Assembly: GCF_006094275.1 (NCBI RefSeq)
Contig: NZ_CP034412.1
Span: 2,170,001 to 2,234,000, forward strand
Direction of reading: 5' to 3'
Length of the DNA stretch: 64,000 nucleotides
Origin: Glutamicibacter creatinolyticus
GTDB lineage: Bacteria; Actinomycetota; Actinomycetes; Actinomycetales; Micrococcaceae
Made by a program: the position numbers and the translations under genes. Positions 47,672 to 56,169 of the stretch are shown piece after piece (position 1 is the stretch's first letter; every line of letters begins with the position of its first letter). The notes below the pieces were generated by a model, which was not told the DNA's origin, ran no database searches, and worked only from the letters and a program-made list of their open reading frames with translations.

Positions 47672-48682
47672 ATGAACGCATCCGGCACCACCCACAACGC
47701 GCAGTCCTACCCCCGGCTCCTGGAGCGCAGCGACCCGTTGGCCCAAGAGCTGCTGGCCCTGGAAGAGCAGTTGCTCTCACCAGCGGTCCGGGGGGATGCG
47801 CAGCGGCTGGCTGTGCTGCTGCACGAGATGTTTGAGGAGGTGGGGGTCTCGGGCCGGCACTACACGAAGGACGAGATCATCGCGCTGTTGGCCACCCAAA
47901 CGCGCACCGATAATCCCCCGGCCGCCCTGCACGCCCCGAGCCTGTTGGCCTTGTCCGAGCATCAGGTGCTGCTGCGCTGGCAGAGCACCGGGGTGCGTAC
48001 CGCCCACCGCAGTTCCCTGTGGCAGTTGGAGCGGGGCCGCTGGCAGCTGCTGTACCACCAGGGCACCGCCAGTGCCGTTGGCGCGCAGCAGCACTCGACC
48101 CCGGCGCCACGCCCGGCCCCAGCCCCGGCAGGACTGGAAGCGACGAGGGCGCGTCTGCGCCCGCTGCGCCCCACCGACGCCCCGGCGGTGTTGGCCGCGT
48201 TCACCTCGGATGCGCAGATGAAGCGCCAGGGATCGGTAAGAACCCTGGATGAAGCCCACGCCTACATCGACCGGCTGCTGGCGTCCCCGCAGGAGCAGCG
48301 CCCCTACGCCATCGACGTGGACGGGACACTGGTGGGCCTGGTGTGCGCGAGCCTGGACCGGGCCAACACGCTGGGTTGGTTCTGTTACTGGGTGGCCGCC
48401 GGATACCGCGGCCGGCAGCTGGCCAGCCGGGCCGCGGCCACCGTGGCTGATCACCTGCTCAGCAGTGGCGGCGTGCACCGGCTGGAACTGGGGGCGCGGG
48501 CGAACAATCCCGCGTCCCTGCGGGTGGCCCGGGCCGCTGGCTTCATCCAGGAGGGTGTGGAACGCGAAAAGTTCGTCATGGACGGCACCCGGGTGGATGT
48601 GCTGACCTTTGGACGGCTGCGCAGCGACCCGTTCCCGGCCATCGCCGCCCTGGAGCTGGAACCGGCTCCGGGCGAGGCATAG
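47672..48682 (+). CDS. Two-domain protein: NTF2/DUF4440-like domain fused to GNAT acetyltransferase
   Basis: 336 residues from the ATG at 47672 with GGGAGG upstream. Residues ~15-140 read as a DUF4440/NTF2-like domain ('LLALEEQLLSPAVRGDAQRL', 'VGVSGRHYTKDEIIALL', 'WQLERGRWQLLYHQGT'). A Pro/Ala linker follows, then a GNAT domain (~150-320) of the RimJ type ('WVAAGYRGRQLASRAAATVADH', 'LELGARANNPASLRVARAAGF'). Substrate unknown. It is monocistronic, converging on osmC. Confidence 0.82.
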   Translation: MNASGTTHNAQSYPRLLERSDPLAQELLALEEQLLSPAVRGDAQRLAVLLHEMFEEVGVSGRHYTKDEIIALLATQTRTDNPPAALHAPSLLALSEHQVLLRWQSTGVRTAHRSSLWQLERGRWQLLYHQGTASAVGAQQHSTPAPRPAPAPAGLEATRARLRPLRPTDAPAVLAAFTSDAQMKRQGSVRTLDEAHAYIDRLLASPQEQRPYAIDVDGTLVGLVCASLDRANTLGWFCYWVAAGYRGRQLASRAAATVADHLLSSGGVHRLELGARANNPASLRVARAAGFIQEGVEREKFVMDGTRVDVLTFGRLRSDPFPAIAALELEPAPGEA

Positions 48683-48734
48683 CTGCGCTGTATCCGCGGT
48701 TGGCCCCAAGCCGGGGTGCGCGGCCCGGAAAGAC

Positions 48735-48768
48735 GGGGGCGCCACCGGCATCAGCCGGCGGCGCCCCC
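48735..48768. terminator. Bidirectional terminator between the GNAT fusion gene and osmC
   Basis: A 15-bp stem with one mismatch (48735-48749 with 48754-48768) and an ATCA loop between converging genes. Confidence 0.8.
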
Positions 48769-48777
48769 CTCGCGTTC

Positions 48778-49212
48778 CTAGTTTTCGACCCGCGTGCTGG
48801 TCACCGGCGTGCCCAATTCCACGGTGCGTGAGACCGTGCAGTACTTGTCGTGTGAAAGCTTGATGATCCGGTCAACCATTCCAGCGGCCTTGCGCCCCTC
48901 CTCGGTGTCCGGGAACTTCAGGTCGAAGGACATGGAAATGTCCTTCATGCGGCTGGCCCCATCCTCGGTCACCTTGTATCCGGCGGCCTCCACCTTGAAG
49001 GTCTCCGGTTCACTGCGCCGGGTGGTGGCCACATCAACGTCAATTGACGAGCAGCCGGCAATGGCGGCCAGCAGCAATTCGACCGGGCTGAGCAGCCCCT
49101 CGCCCTGCCCGAATTCGATGCTGGCTCCGGTTTCGGTGCTGGTGGCGCGGTATTGGCGGCTGGTGGTGCGTTCGACGGTTACCGCACGTAATTCTCGTTT
49201 CTCTTCACTCAT
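48778..49212 (-). CDS. OsmC family peroxiredoxin-like protein
   Basis: 144 residues. The two redox cysteines are in 'AAIAGCSSIDV' and 'DKYCTVSRTV', the normal OsmC/Ohr pattern. It probably reduces organic hydroperoxides. Its ATG overlaps the GNAT stop upstream (ATGA), so it is the last gene of a tightly coupled set. Confidence 0.9.
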   Translation of the reverse strand: MSEEKRELRAVTVERTTSRQYRATSTETGASIEFGQGEGLLSPVELLLAAIAGCSSIDVDVATTRRSEPETFKVEAAGYKVTEDGASRMKDISMSFDLKFPDTEEGRKAAGMVDRIIKLSHDKYCTVSRTVELGTPVTSTRVEN

Positions 49213-49676
49213 GACTCCATCCTGCCACTGTCCCCGCTGGGGTCGGAACCGGAAACGGCAAGCCGCAGCACCGTACCGTGGGGTACACCGTCCGTGGTTT
49301 CCGCCGGTGCGAACCCCACCGCGCGCAGGAACGCCGCGACGGCATGCTCCGGCTGACCCACCTCGACCTGCAGCTCAAAGCTGAGCGCTTGTGCGTGGCC
49401 GATAATTGCCCGGCCCACGCCACGGCGGCGGTGCTCGTGGTGCACCCAGAGCAGGCAAAGCCGCGCCCCCTCCAGGGCCAGGGATCCAACAACCTGCCCC
49501 TCGCGCTCGGCCACCACCACGCGGGCGTTGCCCAGGTAGACGGCCTCCAGCGCCTGGGCCAGCCGATCCATGTCGGCGGCAGAGACCAACTCGCGTCCGG
49601 TTGCAGCCGAAGCCCGCCAAATCTCCAACAGCCCCGGCACCTCGTCCACCGTTGCGATCTCGCGTGTACTGATCAT
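49209..49676 (-). CDS. GNAT family N-acetyltransferase
   Basis: 155 residues from the ATG at 49676, which overlaps the hydrolase stop (ATGA); a longer in-frame reading starts at 49700. The CoA-binding loop is 'HHEHRRRGVGRAIIGHAQALSF', followed by 'AVAAFLRAVGFAPAE'. Substrate unknown. It is translationally coupled on both sides. Confidence 0.87.
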   Translation of the reverse strand: MISTREIATVDEVPGLLEIWRASAATGRELVSAADMDRLAQALEAVYLGNARVVVAEREGQVVGSLALEGARLCLLWVHHEHRRRGVGRAIIGHAQALSFELQVEVGQPEHAVAAFLRAVGFAPAETTDGVPHGTVLRLAVSGSDPSGDSGRMES

Positions 49677-50503
49677 CGCTGCCCCTCCTGTTGCTGCCAC
49701 CGCTTAACTTCTCCCAGCCAGTGCCGTACCGCGCACACCACCGCGGCCGGTTGTTCCACATGGACGTTGTGTCCGGCCCGCTCAATGACGTGGTGGCTCA
49801 TCATTGGGTAGCGGCGCTGCAAGAGCCGGGCGTCCTGACTGCCCACAATATGGTCTTGCGCGCCGCTGATCACAACGACCGGGACCCTGAGCTGGGTCAT
49901 GCGCCGCACGGGGACCGGGTCAAGGTCATAGCGCTTGGCCAGGCGCGCCATGGCCCGCAGGTTCGCGGATTCCGTTCCGGGCAGGATCTGGGCGGCGAAG
50001 CGCCGCCATGTTGCCTCGTTCTGCAGAACTGTCATGGTCCGAAAGTTTTCACGTGCCGGCAGAGGCAGGCGGGCCAGCAGCTGGGGATCTTCTTCCAGCA
50101 CGGTGCGTGGCGGCAGGGTGCGCTCTTCGGTGCGCGGAAAGACCACCGGGGCCAGCAGCCCGAGCCCGAGGATGCGCTCCGGCATCCGGTCAGCCAGTTC
50201 CTGACAGAGCAGCCCGCCCATTGACTGCCCGAACGCCACGAACCGGCGCCGCCCCAAATGACGGTGTACCCAGTCCTCCAGCCAGTCGGCCAGCTCGGGC
50301 AGACCTCCCGGGGAGTGCAGGGGCGGGGTCGCGCCGTATCCGGGCAAATCCAGGTAGTGCCGGCGGAAAGCCGGTTCGGCGGCAAAGGCTTGATCCAGCA
50401 TCAGCAGGTTTCGGTGATCCAGCCCGTTGCCGTGCACGATGACCAGCTCAGGTTCCTGCCCCGCCCCCTGCCCGAAGGTCGCCCCTGGCGGCCTACCCGG
50501 CAT
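49673..50503 (-). CDS. Alpha/beta hydrolase
   Basis: 276 residues. Nucleophile elbow 'FGQSMGGLL', oxyanion HGN motif 'VIVHGNGLDHRN', acid region 'VVISGAQDHIVG' and the catalytic His in 'ERAGHNVHVEQP'. An esterase, lipase or related enzyme; substrate unknown. It overlaps the upstream lysoplasmalogenase fusion by 11 bp and the downstream GNAT by 4 bp. Confidence 0.88.
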   Translation of the reverse strand: MPGRPPGATFGQGAGQEPELVIVHGNGLDHRNLLMLDQAFAAEPAFRRHYLDLPGYGATPPLHSPGGLPELADWLEDWVHRHLGRRRFVAFGQSMGGLLCQELADRMPERILGLGLLAPVVFPRTEERTLPPRTVLEEDPQLLARLPLPARENFRTMTVLQNEATWRRFAAQILPGTESANLRAMARLAKRYDLDPVPVRRMTQLRVPVVVISGAQDHIVGSQDARLLQRRYPMMSHHVIERAGHNVHVEQPAAVVCAVRHWLGEVKRWQQQEGQR

Positions 50504-51728
50504 GGAGTCCAGCGGGCTCAGCTGCCTGGTTGTCTTCTTGGACTTTTCGGGCCACCGCCCACGCCAGCAGGCTTTGGCCGAGTACGTAGGTTGAGATGAT
50601 CCAAAACCCGGAGACCGGGATTTGAAGATCGGTGAAGGAACGAAACGCGATCATCGCGTCGGAGGCGAGGAAGCTCGCCGCACCGGCACCAGCCAGCGGG
50701 CCCAGCCCGGTAGCAAGCACGGCCATGGTGCTCAGGGAGATTCCGTAAAGCAGCACCGGGAGCAGGAACTGGCCGGCCTGTGGTGCGCATCGCACGACCA
50801 AACCGGCCAGCGCCAGGACGTAGGGCGCCAAACCCCATGGCCGGCACAGCAGCGAGGTCGCCCGGTAGGGCCAGAAGGCGGCGATGTAGGTGCCCTGTGC
50901 GGCCAGGAAGGACAGGACCAGTGCGAGAAATCCGGGTTCTGCCCTCACAAAGCGTGGGATGGTGTCCCCCAACCAGGAAAAGACCAGTGCCGCGCTCACC
51001 AGCGGCACCAATCGGTGCTGGTGACCGCCGGTGGCGGCATGAAAGGCGGCAGCCAGGGCAGGCATCAGCAGTATTTGGGTCGCATCGGCCAGCAACCCGT
51101 CGGGTTCAAAGATCTGCACCCCCAGGTGCAGTGCGCTGCATAGACCAAGCGCACCAACACCAACCCAGACTCCCGGTGCGAGCCGTGAAGCTGCGGAACC
51201 CGAAGCTGACCGGCCGCGAACACCGTCGCAAAGCCGGTGCTTCCCGGAAATTTCCCCGCACCCAAAGCTGCGCGATCCCACCCAGCGCGGCACGGATTCC
51301 TGGTACTCACGGTAGGCCTGGGGGTGAATTTTCTCCAGGGCCCGTTCCTCGGCCGGGATCTGTTTTCGGTCCAGCCACACCCACAGCCCGGCAGCCGGCA
51401 GCAGCCCCCAGGGGTTTTGGCGCCATAGTGCATGAGCGGTGACCACACCGGTTAGTCCCAGATACATCGGGTTTCTGGTGAACGCGTTGACCCCGTCGGT
51501 GACCAAGACGCTGGATTCCTCCGGCTGGGCGGGATCCAGGGTGGTTCCGGACTGTCGAAACCTTGCCACCGCGACACCGGCTACGGCTGCTGCGCAGGCG
51601 GCCAGCCCAGTCGCCGCGATCTTCATGGTGCGGCTGGGCTGGGACGAGCGCGGCAGCAACCGCTGCGCAGCCACTGCCAGACCGGCGGCCACGGGAGGTA
51701 TCAGACGGGGCACGTGAGGTAGGTCCAT
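50493..51728 (-). CDS. Fusion: isoprenylcysteine methyltransferase/PEMT-like domain plus lysoplasmalogenase (YhhN/TMEM86)
   Basis: 411 residues from the ATG at 51728 (TAGGAT lies 7 nt upstream; an ATG 9 bp earlier is possible). Residues ~1-155 form a membrane methyltransferase of the ICMT/PEMT type: 'GVNAFTRNPMYLGLTGVV' and 'EKIHPQAYREYQESVPRWV' are its conserved parts. After a ~35-residue low-complexity linker, residues ~185-400 form an eight-helix YhhN domain ('VFSWLGDTIPRF', 'AQGTYIAAFWPYR', 'GAASFLASDAMIAF'). YhhN proteins cleave the vinyl-ether bond of lysoplasmalogens. First gene of a coupled set. Confidence 0.82.
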   Translation of the reverse strand: MDLPHVPRLIPPVAAGLAVAAQRLLPRSSQPSRTMKIAATGLAACAAAVAGVAVARFRQSGTTLDPAQPEESSVLVTDGVNAFTRNPMYLGLTGVVTAHALWRQNPWGLLPAAGLWVWLDRKQIPAEERALEKIHPQAYREYQESVPRWVGSRSFGCGEISGKHRLCDGVRGRSASGSAASRLAPGVWVGVGALGLCSALHLGVQIFEPDGLLADATQILLMPALAAAFHAATGGHQHRLVPLVSAALVFSWLGDTIPRFVRAEPGFLALVLSFLAAQGTYIAAFWPYRATSLLCRPWGLAPYVLALAGLVVRCAPQAGQFLLPVLLYGISLSTMAVLATGLGPLAGAGAASFLASDAMIAFRSFTDLQIPVSGFWIISTYVLGQSLLAWAVARKVQEDNQAAEPAGLHAG

Positions 51729-51735
51729 GTCCCTC

Positions 51736-51741
51736 ATCCTA
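51736..51741 (-). promoter_or_regulatory. Putative -10 box for leaderless lysoplasmalogenase fusion gene
   Basis: TAGGAT on the minus strand, 7 nt before the ATG at 51728. Confidence 0.4.
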
Positions 51742-51782
51742 CTTCGGTGACGAGGCACCCCAATAGATCCCCGGGTAAATAA

Positions 51783-52517
51783 CTAGTGACTAGTCAGCAC
51801 GCAAAATTCGTTGCCGGACGGATCCTGGTAGACCCGCCAGGGCAGTTCTCCCCAGTCTGGGTGCAGTTCCCTGCCGCCCTTCTGACCAATCACGCCCGCC
51901 AGGACTGCAGGATCCTCTCCAGGATCCAACCGGATATCCAGGTGCCAGCGGTTCTTCTGCTCCCCCTTGGGCTGTGATTCGGCTGCGAACTCCAGCGTCG
52001 GGCTGCGGCCGGATGGGTGCCGCAGTTGGTCGTGCGCTGAATTCGCCGGCCGTTTCCATCCGGTCAGATACGCCCAGAACTCAGCATCGCGCCCCGGCTG
52101 GGCCGAGGCCAGCACCACCGTTGCCAAGCCGCCGCGGCTGTTGTCTCTTGCCTCCGATGGTTCAATCGAAAAAGGGTTTCCCTCCGGATCTAGAAACCAC
52201 CGGGTGGCGTGCTGCCCGATTGCATGACCCGGTGCCTGGGCTGGGGTGCTTGGCTTCCCACCCCAGTGAAGAATCCACTGTTCGGCCTGGGCGCCAGACC
52301 CGGGCCACACAGCGCAGACATGCATTCGTGGCCGCGCGAGCGGTGCCTCGGCAACCGGCTGGAAGCACAGGTCCAGGTAGGCGTCGTCGGCGAATCTCGT
52401 ACGGGTCTCGAAGCCCGATGGCGAGTCCGTCAGCTGTTCTGCCTGCAGCAGCTCTTGCCAAAATCTGCCCAGCCGCTGGGGATCGTGTGCGTCGATCACG
52501 ATATTTTCCAAGAACAT
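51783..52517 (-). CDS. VOC family protein (two glyoxalase-like domains)
   Basis: 244 residues with two copies of the beta-alpha-beta-beta-beta VOC module: domain 1 starts 'MFLENIVIDAHDPQRLGRFW' and ends 'WFLDPEGNPFSIEP'; domain 2 starts 'ATVVLASAQPGRDAEFWAYL' and ends 'YQDPSGNEFCVLT'. Such two-domain forms include dioxygenases, resistance proteins and uncharacterised members; no substrate can be assigned. It ends 55 bp before the lysoplasmalogenase fusion gene. Confidence 0.85.
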   Translation of the reverse strand: MFLENIVIDAHDPQRLGRFWQELLQAEQLTDSPSGFETRTRFADDAYLDLCFQPVAEAPLARPRMHVCAVWPGSGAQAEQWILHWGGKPSTPAQAPGHAIGQHATRWFLDPEGNPFSIEPSEARDNSRGGLATVVLASAQPGRDAEFWAYLTGWKRPANSAHDQLRHPSGRSPTLEFAAESQPKGEQKNRWHLDIRLDPGEDPAVLAGVIGQKGGRELHPDWGELPWRVYQDPSGNEFCVLTSH

Positions 52518-52642
52518 GAGCTCACCCTACTCCCCCGCTCTTCAGCAAGACAGGGCCACCTTGGGCGCTCAGCCGGCTGCTGATCATTAATACCCCAGGC
52601 CCGGATTGCGCGGGCCGGGAGGGGTGTCCTCCACAAATGCCA

Positions 52643-52682
52643 AGGAGCCAAGGTGTCTGCGGCGCACACCACCTTGGCTCCT
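52643..52682 (-). terminator. Terminator after the LemA-DUF3137 pair
   Basis: A perfect 13-bp stem (52643-52655 with 52670-52682) with a 14-nt loop, just after the DUF3137 stop on the minus strand. Poor U-tract. Confidence 0.65.
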
Positions 52683-52700
52683 GCTGATGAGCACAACGCT

Positions 52701-53909
52701 CTAGGCTTTGGACCAGATTCTCGTGTTCAGGTTGAAGTCTTCGACTAGGGACAAAAAGGCGACCAGGTCCTCATAGATGGCCTTGGCTACCGCGTAGCCT
52801 CCGTCGTTCTTCTTATCGACCTGAAAACTGAAGCGGTCCTCGTCAAGTACGACCGCGAAATACATCCACGAGCCACGAAACGACACGGCGATGTTTTCGG
52901 AGTTCATCCGCGCAGCCGCATCGCTGATGGCCAGCATCAGTTGCGGGGTGATCAGATAGCGCGCTTCGGTTTGGTCGGTGGTCCAGCCAACGAAGCGTTC
53001 GGTGATGCCGGGATCCTCCAACGTCATTGGCGCCAGACCGGTTTTCGCGGCACTTTCCTCGGTGAAGTTCCGGATGGCCAGGTCGACCGGCCGGCGCGGC
53101 AGCAAATAGGTTCTGGAGGTGAACTCCTTGTGAAAGTCCGCCGCGAAGACGATCATCGACGGACCCATCTTCTCGACCGAGCTTTCGAACTGCGCGTATT
53201 TTTCCTTCACGGTCTTTCTGACCGAGGCGGGAACCAAACTCAACAGGGAGGAGTTCTGCAATGGGTCGCTTTGGTGCAGTTTCCAGTCACGTCCGTATTG
53301 CTCCCGGAGTTTACGCTCTCGAGTTCTGCGGGCCTGACGCTCGAGCCGCTGCTGGGCCTCTTCGCTGAGCTCGACCTTGGAACTCTGCCATTTGACGTCC
53401 GAGAGCATGAACTGGGTTTGCCCCAGAGTTCCGATGATGAAATCCTCCTGCGGGGCCCTGGCATCACGAATGAATCCGGCGTTGCTCAGGACGCTGACCG
53501 GCATCGATCCCTCCGGCGTGTATTTGGCGCTCAGACCCGCTTCCGAGCCGGTCACTGAAGAAACCCGCAACTGTTGCACCAGCTGCTCGACCATCGGTGC
53601 CACCACTTCTTGGGCGTGTTCTTCCGAAGCTGCCTCGAAATGCCTAATGCCGTAAATAACCGAGGGCGCGGCGAGCACGATCGCCAGGACGAATGCAATC
53701 ATGCCTACGAGCCCGTCGCCGATGAACATGGAGCCCAGGGCCACAACGAACAGCAGCAGAGCGATGATGATCGGGATCATCAACAGTAGGCTCTTGCCTC
53801 CCCAGCGCCCCATCCACGCGGTTCGTTGAGAGAGATCCCCTGCCGACTCCTGCACCGTGGCCCAGACCGTTTCGAAGTCCGGAACTGAAATTCGAGTTTG
53901 CTCGCTCAT
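52701..53909 (-). CDS. DUF3137 domain membrane protein
   Basis: 402 residues. Two adjacent membrane helices near residues 40-85 ('LLLMIPIIIALLLFVVALG' and 'LVGMIAFVLAIVLAAPSVI'), then a large soluble part with the DUF3137-type 'FVFAADFHK'-like segment (here 'MIVFAADFHKEFTSRTYLLP') and 'ENIAVSFRGSWMYFAVV'. Function unknown. Its ATG overlaps the lemA stop, and LemA-DUF3137 gene pairs occur in other bacteria. Confidence 0.83.
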   Translation of the reverse strand: MSEQTRISVPDFETVWATVQESAGDLSQRTAWMGRWGGKSLLLMIPIIIALLLFVVALGSMFIGDGLVGMIAFVLAIVLAAPSVIYGIRHFEAASEEHAQEVVAPMVEQLVQQLRVSSVTGSEAGLSAKYTPEGSMPVSVLSNAGFIRDARAPQEDFIIGTLGQTQFMLSDVKWQSSKVELSEEAQQRLERQARRTRERKLREQYGRDWKLHQSDPLQNSSLLSLVPASVRKTVKEKYAQFESSVEKMGPSMIVFAADFHKEFTSRTYLLPRRPVDLAIRNFTEESAAKTGLAPMTLEDPGITERFVGWTTDQTEARYLITPQLMLAISDAAARMNSENIAVSFRGSWMYFAVVLDEDRFSFQVDKKNDGGYAVAKAIYEDLVAFLSLVEDFNLNTRIWSKA

Positions 53910-54547
53910 GACTCAAGAAACCCTTCCAGGTCGTACTGGTTGCGCTTGCGCTGATCCGAGAGCTCAAACAGGTCATGCCCACCAAAGCCCAAAAGCCTGG
54001 CAATAATCACCGTCGGGAAGACCTGGCGCGACGTGTTGTAGTCCGTTGCTGCCCGGTTGTACACCCGGCGAGCTGCCTGCAACCGTTCCTCGGTCTCGTT
54101 GATGGTGCGTTGCAACAGTTCCACGTTCTGCGTGGTTTTCATCTCTGGATAGTTTTCCAGTGACGCCAGGGCTCCCGGCCCGGAGCCCAGCCCCTGAGGC
54201 TTCCCTGCCTCCGCGACGATTTTTTGCTGTGCGGCATCCATTGCGGTGTTCAGTTCCGTTTTTTCTGAAACACTCAGCTGCTCGATGGTGCGACCGGTGC
54301 GCAGTGACGTGCTCCCCAAGATGAGGTCCACTTCTTTCTTTACCACTCCAGCGACCGCGTCGGCTTGCGCCTTGATCTGATCAAACCTGTTTTCCAACGC
54401 AATATCGATCCCTTGCAGGGATTCTGTGGAGGAGTTTCTCTTCGTCACCAGCCGGTTGTAGACGACAATGGCCCATCCGATGATGAGAAGCACCAGGACT
54501 CCGATGATGATCGCCGGAGCCCAGGAAGCGAGTGATGAGTTGCCCAT
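53906..54547 (-). CDS. lemA: LemA family protein
   Basis: 213 residues. An N-terminal transmembrane anchor ('AIIIGVLVLLIIGWAIVVYN') is followed by the LemA helical domain ('NRFDQIKAQADAVAGVVKKE', 'QRTINETEERLQAARRVYN', 'YNTSRQVFPTVIIARLLGF'). LemA proteins are of unknown function, often paired with membrane proteases or DUF3137 proteins. AAGGA lies 9 nt before the ATG. Coupled to the DUF3137 gene. Confidence 0.9.
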   Translation of the reverse strand: MGNSSLASWAPAIIIGVLVLLIIGWAIVVYNRLVTKRNSSTESLQGIDIALENRFDQIKAQADAVAGVVKKEVDLILGSTSLRTGRTIEQLSVSEKTELNTAMDAAQQKIVAEAGKPQGLGSGPGALASLENYPEMKTTQNVELLQRTINETEERLQAARRVYNRAATDYNTSRQVFPTVIIARLLGFGGHDLFELSDQRKRNQYDLEGFLES

Positions 54548-55056
54548 GAAATCACATCCTTAATAAATCCATCCATAGTGGCAAAACTTCCCAATACGCT
54601 ACCAAACAAGCACACGGACTTCAGGAAGATGACGTGACCGCAACGACCCCGTGACCTCCGGGCGTTGAAGCTCCCCGCGGATCCGGGTGCTTTGGAATAA
54701 GAGCCGAAAGGGCGGCAGCAATGGCGCGTCGCCAATCCCTGCCAAGTCAGAGAGTTAGTACTTCCATTGGCTTGTTTCTCTGGCGACAGGTTCAAAGGAG
54801 CGGGCCTCGGGGTCTGTGCCGTTTGGTGATGCCGCCATGGCCACCCAAATGACAACTACGCCGTGCACGTCGAGAGCATGAAGCTCGTTCTTCAATACAA
54901 CTGCGGACAATGCGCGCAAAAAAGCGGCCACCCATTCCAGAATGGAATGTGTGGCCGCTTCTCCTCACGGAAAGGGCCTTGATTCAGGCAATTTCCCGTC
55001 CGATCGACGCTGGCGTAAGCAGGGCCGATCAGCGAAAGGTTGTTCGGGGGGTACGG
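54548..55056. other. 509-bp intergenic region between lemA and the PEP-mutase-like gene
   Basis: No supported gene. A 136-codon frame on the minus strand (54445-54855) overlaps the lemA start in another frame and is rich in Ser/Arg/Trp, so it is dismissed. The region should hold the lemA promoter. The right part has the terminator hairpin of the next gene (54916-54960). No RNA gene was recognised. Confidence 0.6.
54916..54960 (-). terminator. Intrinsic terminator of the PEP-mutase-like gene
   Basis: On the minus strand AAGCGGCCAC (54951-54960) pairs with its complement at 54922-54931 around an inner ATTCCA/TGGAAT stem, followed by T6. Confidence 0.88.
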
Positions 55057-55824
55057 CTACCGGACCCACTTGGCCAGGGCGTCTGCTGAGACCCCGGCCA
55101 GCCACTTCTGCCACAGTGGACCGAAGGACACACGGCGCACTCCAAGGGAAGACAAGGCCGGTAGGTCACCCGCGCCGTGGCCCTTGACTGGATCGGCGGT
55201 GACGTTGAGAGGCACGCTCACGGCTTCCGCCAGCTGGCGGACCTGATCGGCGGTGCTCAGCCCCACCGGATAGACCGAGCGGGCACCGGCCTGTTCCATG
55301 AGCTTGATGCGCTCGGCGGCCTCTGCCAGCGGATCGGAGAACACGTCGGTGCCAAGTTTGACCGCGTCGGTGCGCCCGTTGATCACGAACGCGACCCCTG
55401 CCTCGTCGGCGGCCTGTCGAGCTGCGGCGATGTAGTCCGCATGTTCCTGGCGTTCCCGGACGCGTTTTCCTTCCGAATGCACCACGTCCTCGATGTTGGC
55501 GCCCACGGCGCCGACTTCCAGCAGACGCTGAATCAGCTCAGCCGGCTCCAGACCGTATCCGGATTCCACATCGGCGCTCACCGGCAGGTCGACCGAGTCA
55601 ACGATGCGCTTGACCACCGCCAGGTAGTCCTGGAAGTCCATGTTCTCCCCGTCGGAACTTCCGATCGCGTCGGCCACAGGGTGGCTTCCGACGGTCAGTC
55701 CCTTGAAGCCGGCATCAGAAGCCATCTTCGCGCTCCACGTATCCCACACCGTGGGCAAAACGATTAGCTCGTTGGATGCGTGGGCATCGGCGAATACTTG
55801 AGCAAGCCGTGTTACGTCGGACAT
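55057..55824 (-). CDS. Isocitrate lyase/phosphoenolpyruvate mutase family protein
   Basis: 255 residues from the ATG at 55824 with AAGGAG 6 nt upstream (a longer reading starts at 55851). A TIM-barrel PEPM/ICL member: 'LPTVWDTWSAKMASDAGFKG', 'PVSADVESGYG' with the Mg2+ Asp, 'GANIEDVVHSEGK', and 'VINGRTDAVKLG'. The KKCGH motif of true isocitrate lyases is absent, so it is a lyase or hydrolase of small 2-oxo or carboxyphosphonate-like acids of unknown type. Monocistronic. Confidence 0.85.
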   Translation of the reverse strand: MSDVTRLAQVFADAHASNELIVLPTVWDTWSAKMASDAGFKGLTVGSHPVADAIGSSDGENMDFQDYLAVVKRIVDSVDLPVSADVESGYGLEPAELIQRLLEVGAVGANIEDVVHSEGKRVRERQEHADYIAAARQAADEAGVAFVINGRTDAVKLGTDVFSDPLAEAAERIKLMEQAGARSVYPVGLSTADQVRQLAEAVSVPLNVTADPVKGHGAGDLPALSSLGVRRVSFGPLWQKWLAGVSADALAKWVR

Positions 55825-55854
55825 TTGATTCTCCTTCAGTTGGCTCAACAATCG

Positions 55855-56100
55855 TCAGCCTACCAGCCGGCCCACCAGGGGAATATGGCGCCAACCGGCC
55901 CGGTGCCACACCACGGCCACGAGGAGCACATGCGGCACATAGAGCTCGGCCGATCCCAGCTCGATACTCTGCCGGTGTTCGGACAGCAAGAACTCATGGG
56001 TTGCCGCAACGGCGCTGCGCCACACGGTAACCCGCTGCGCGAATTCTTCGAGTTCCCACACCTGCCGGATCACAACATCGTGGTACGCAGGCGCCATCAT
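55855..56100 (-). CDS. Possible small hypothetical protein or remnant
   Basis: An 81-codon frame from the ATG at 56100, ending 30 bp before the PEP-mutase-like start. The predicted protein has no motif, signal or clear family ('IRQVWELEEFAQRVTVW', 'ELYVPHVLLVAVVWHR'). No good ribosome site was seen. It fills an otherwise empty 345-bp gap, so it is listed as a weak candidate or gene remnant. Confidence 0.3.
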   Translation of the reverse strand: MMAPAYHDVVIRQVWELEEFAQRVTVWRSAVAATHEFLLSEHRQSIELGSAELYVPHVLLVAVVWHRAGWRHIPLVGRLVG

Positions 56101-56169
56101 AGGATGACGTCAGCAGCCTCCCGGTTCACTGCGCCGCATTCCTGCAGCCCGACCATGGCAAACCCTCCC

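Noticed and set aside
54445-54855. A 136-codon minus-strand frame overlapping the lemA start
   Set aside because: Biased composition, overlaps lemA in another frame, no ribosome site or family likeness.
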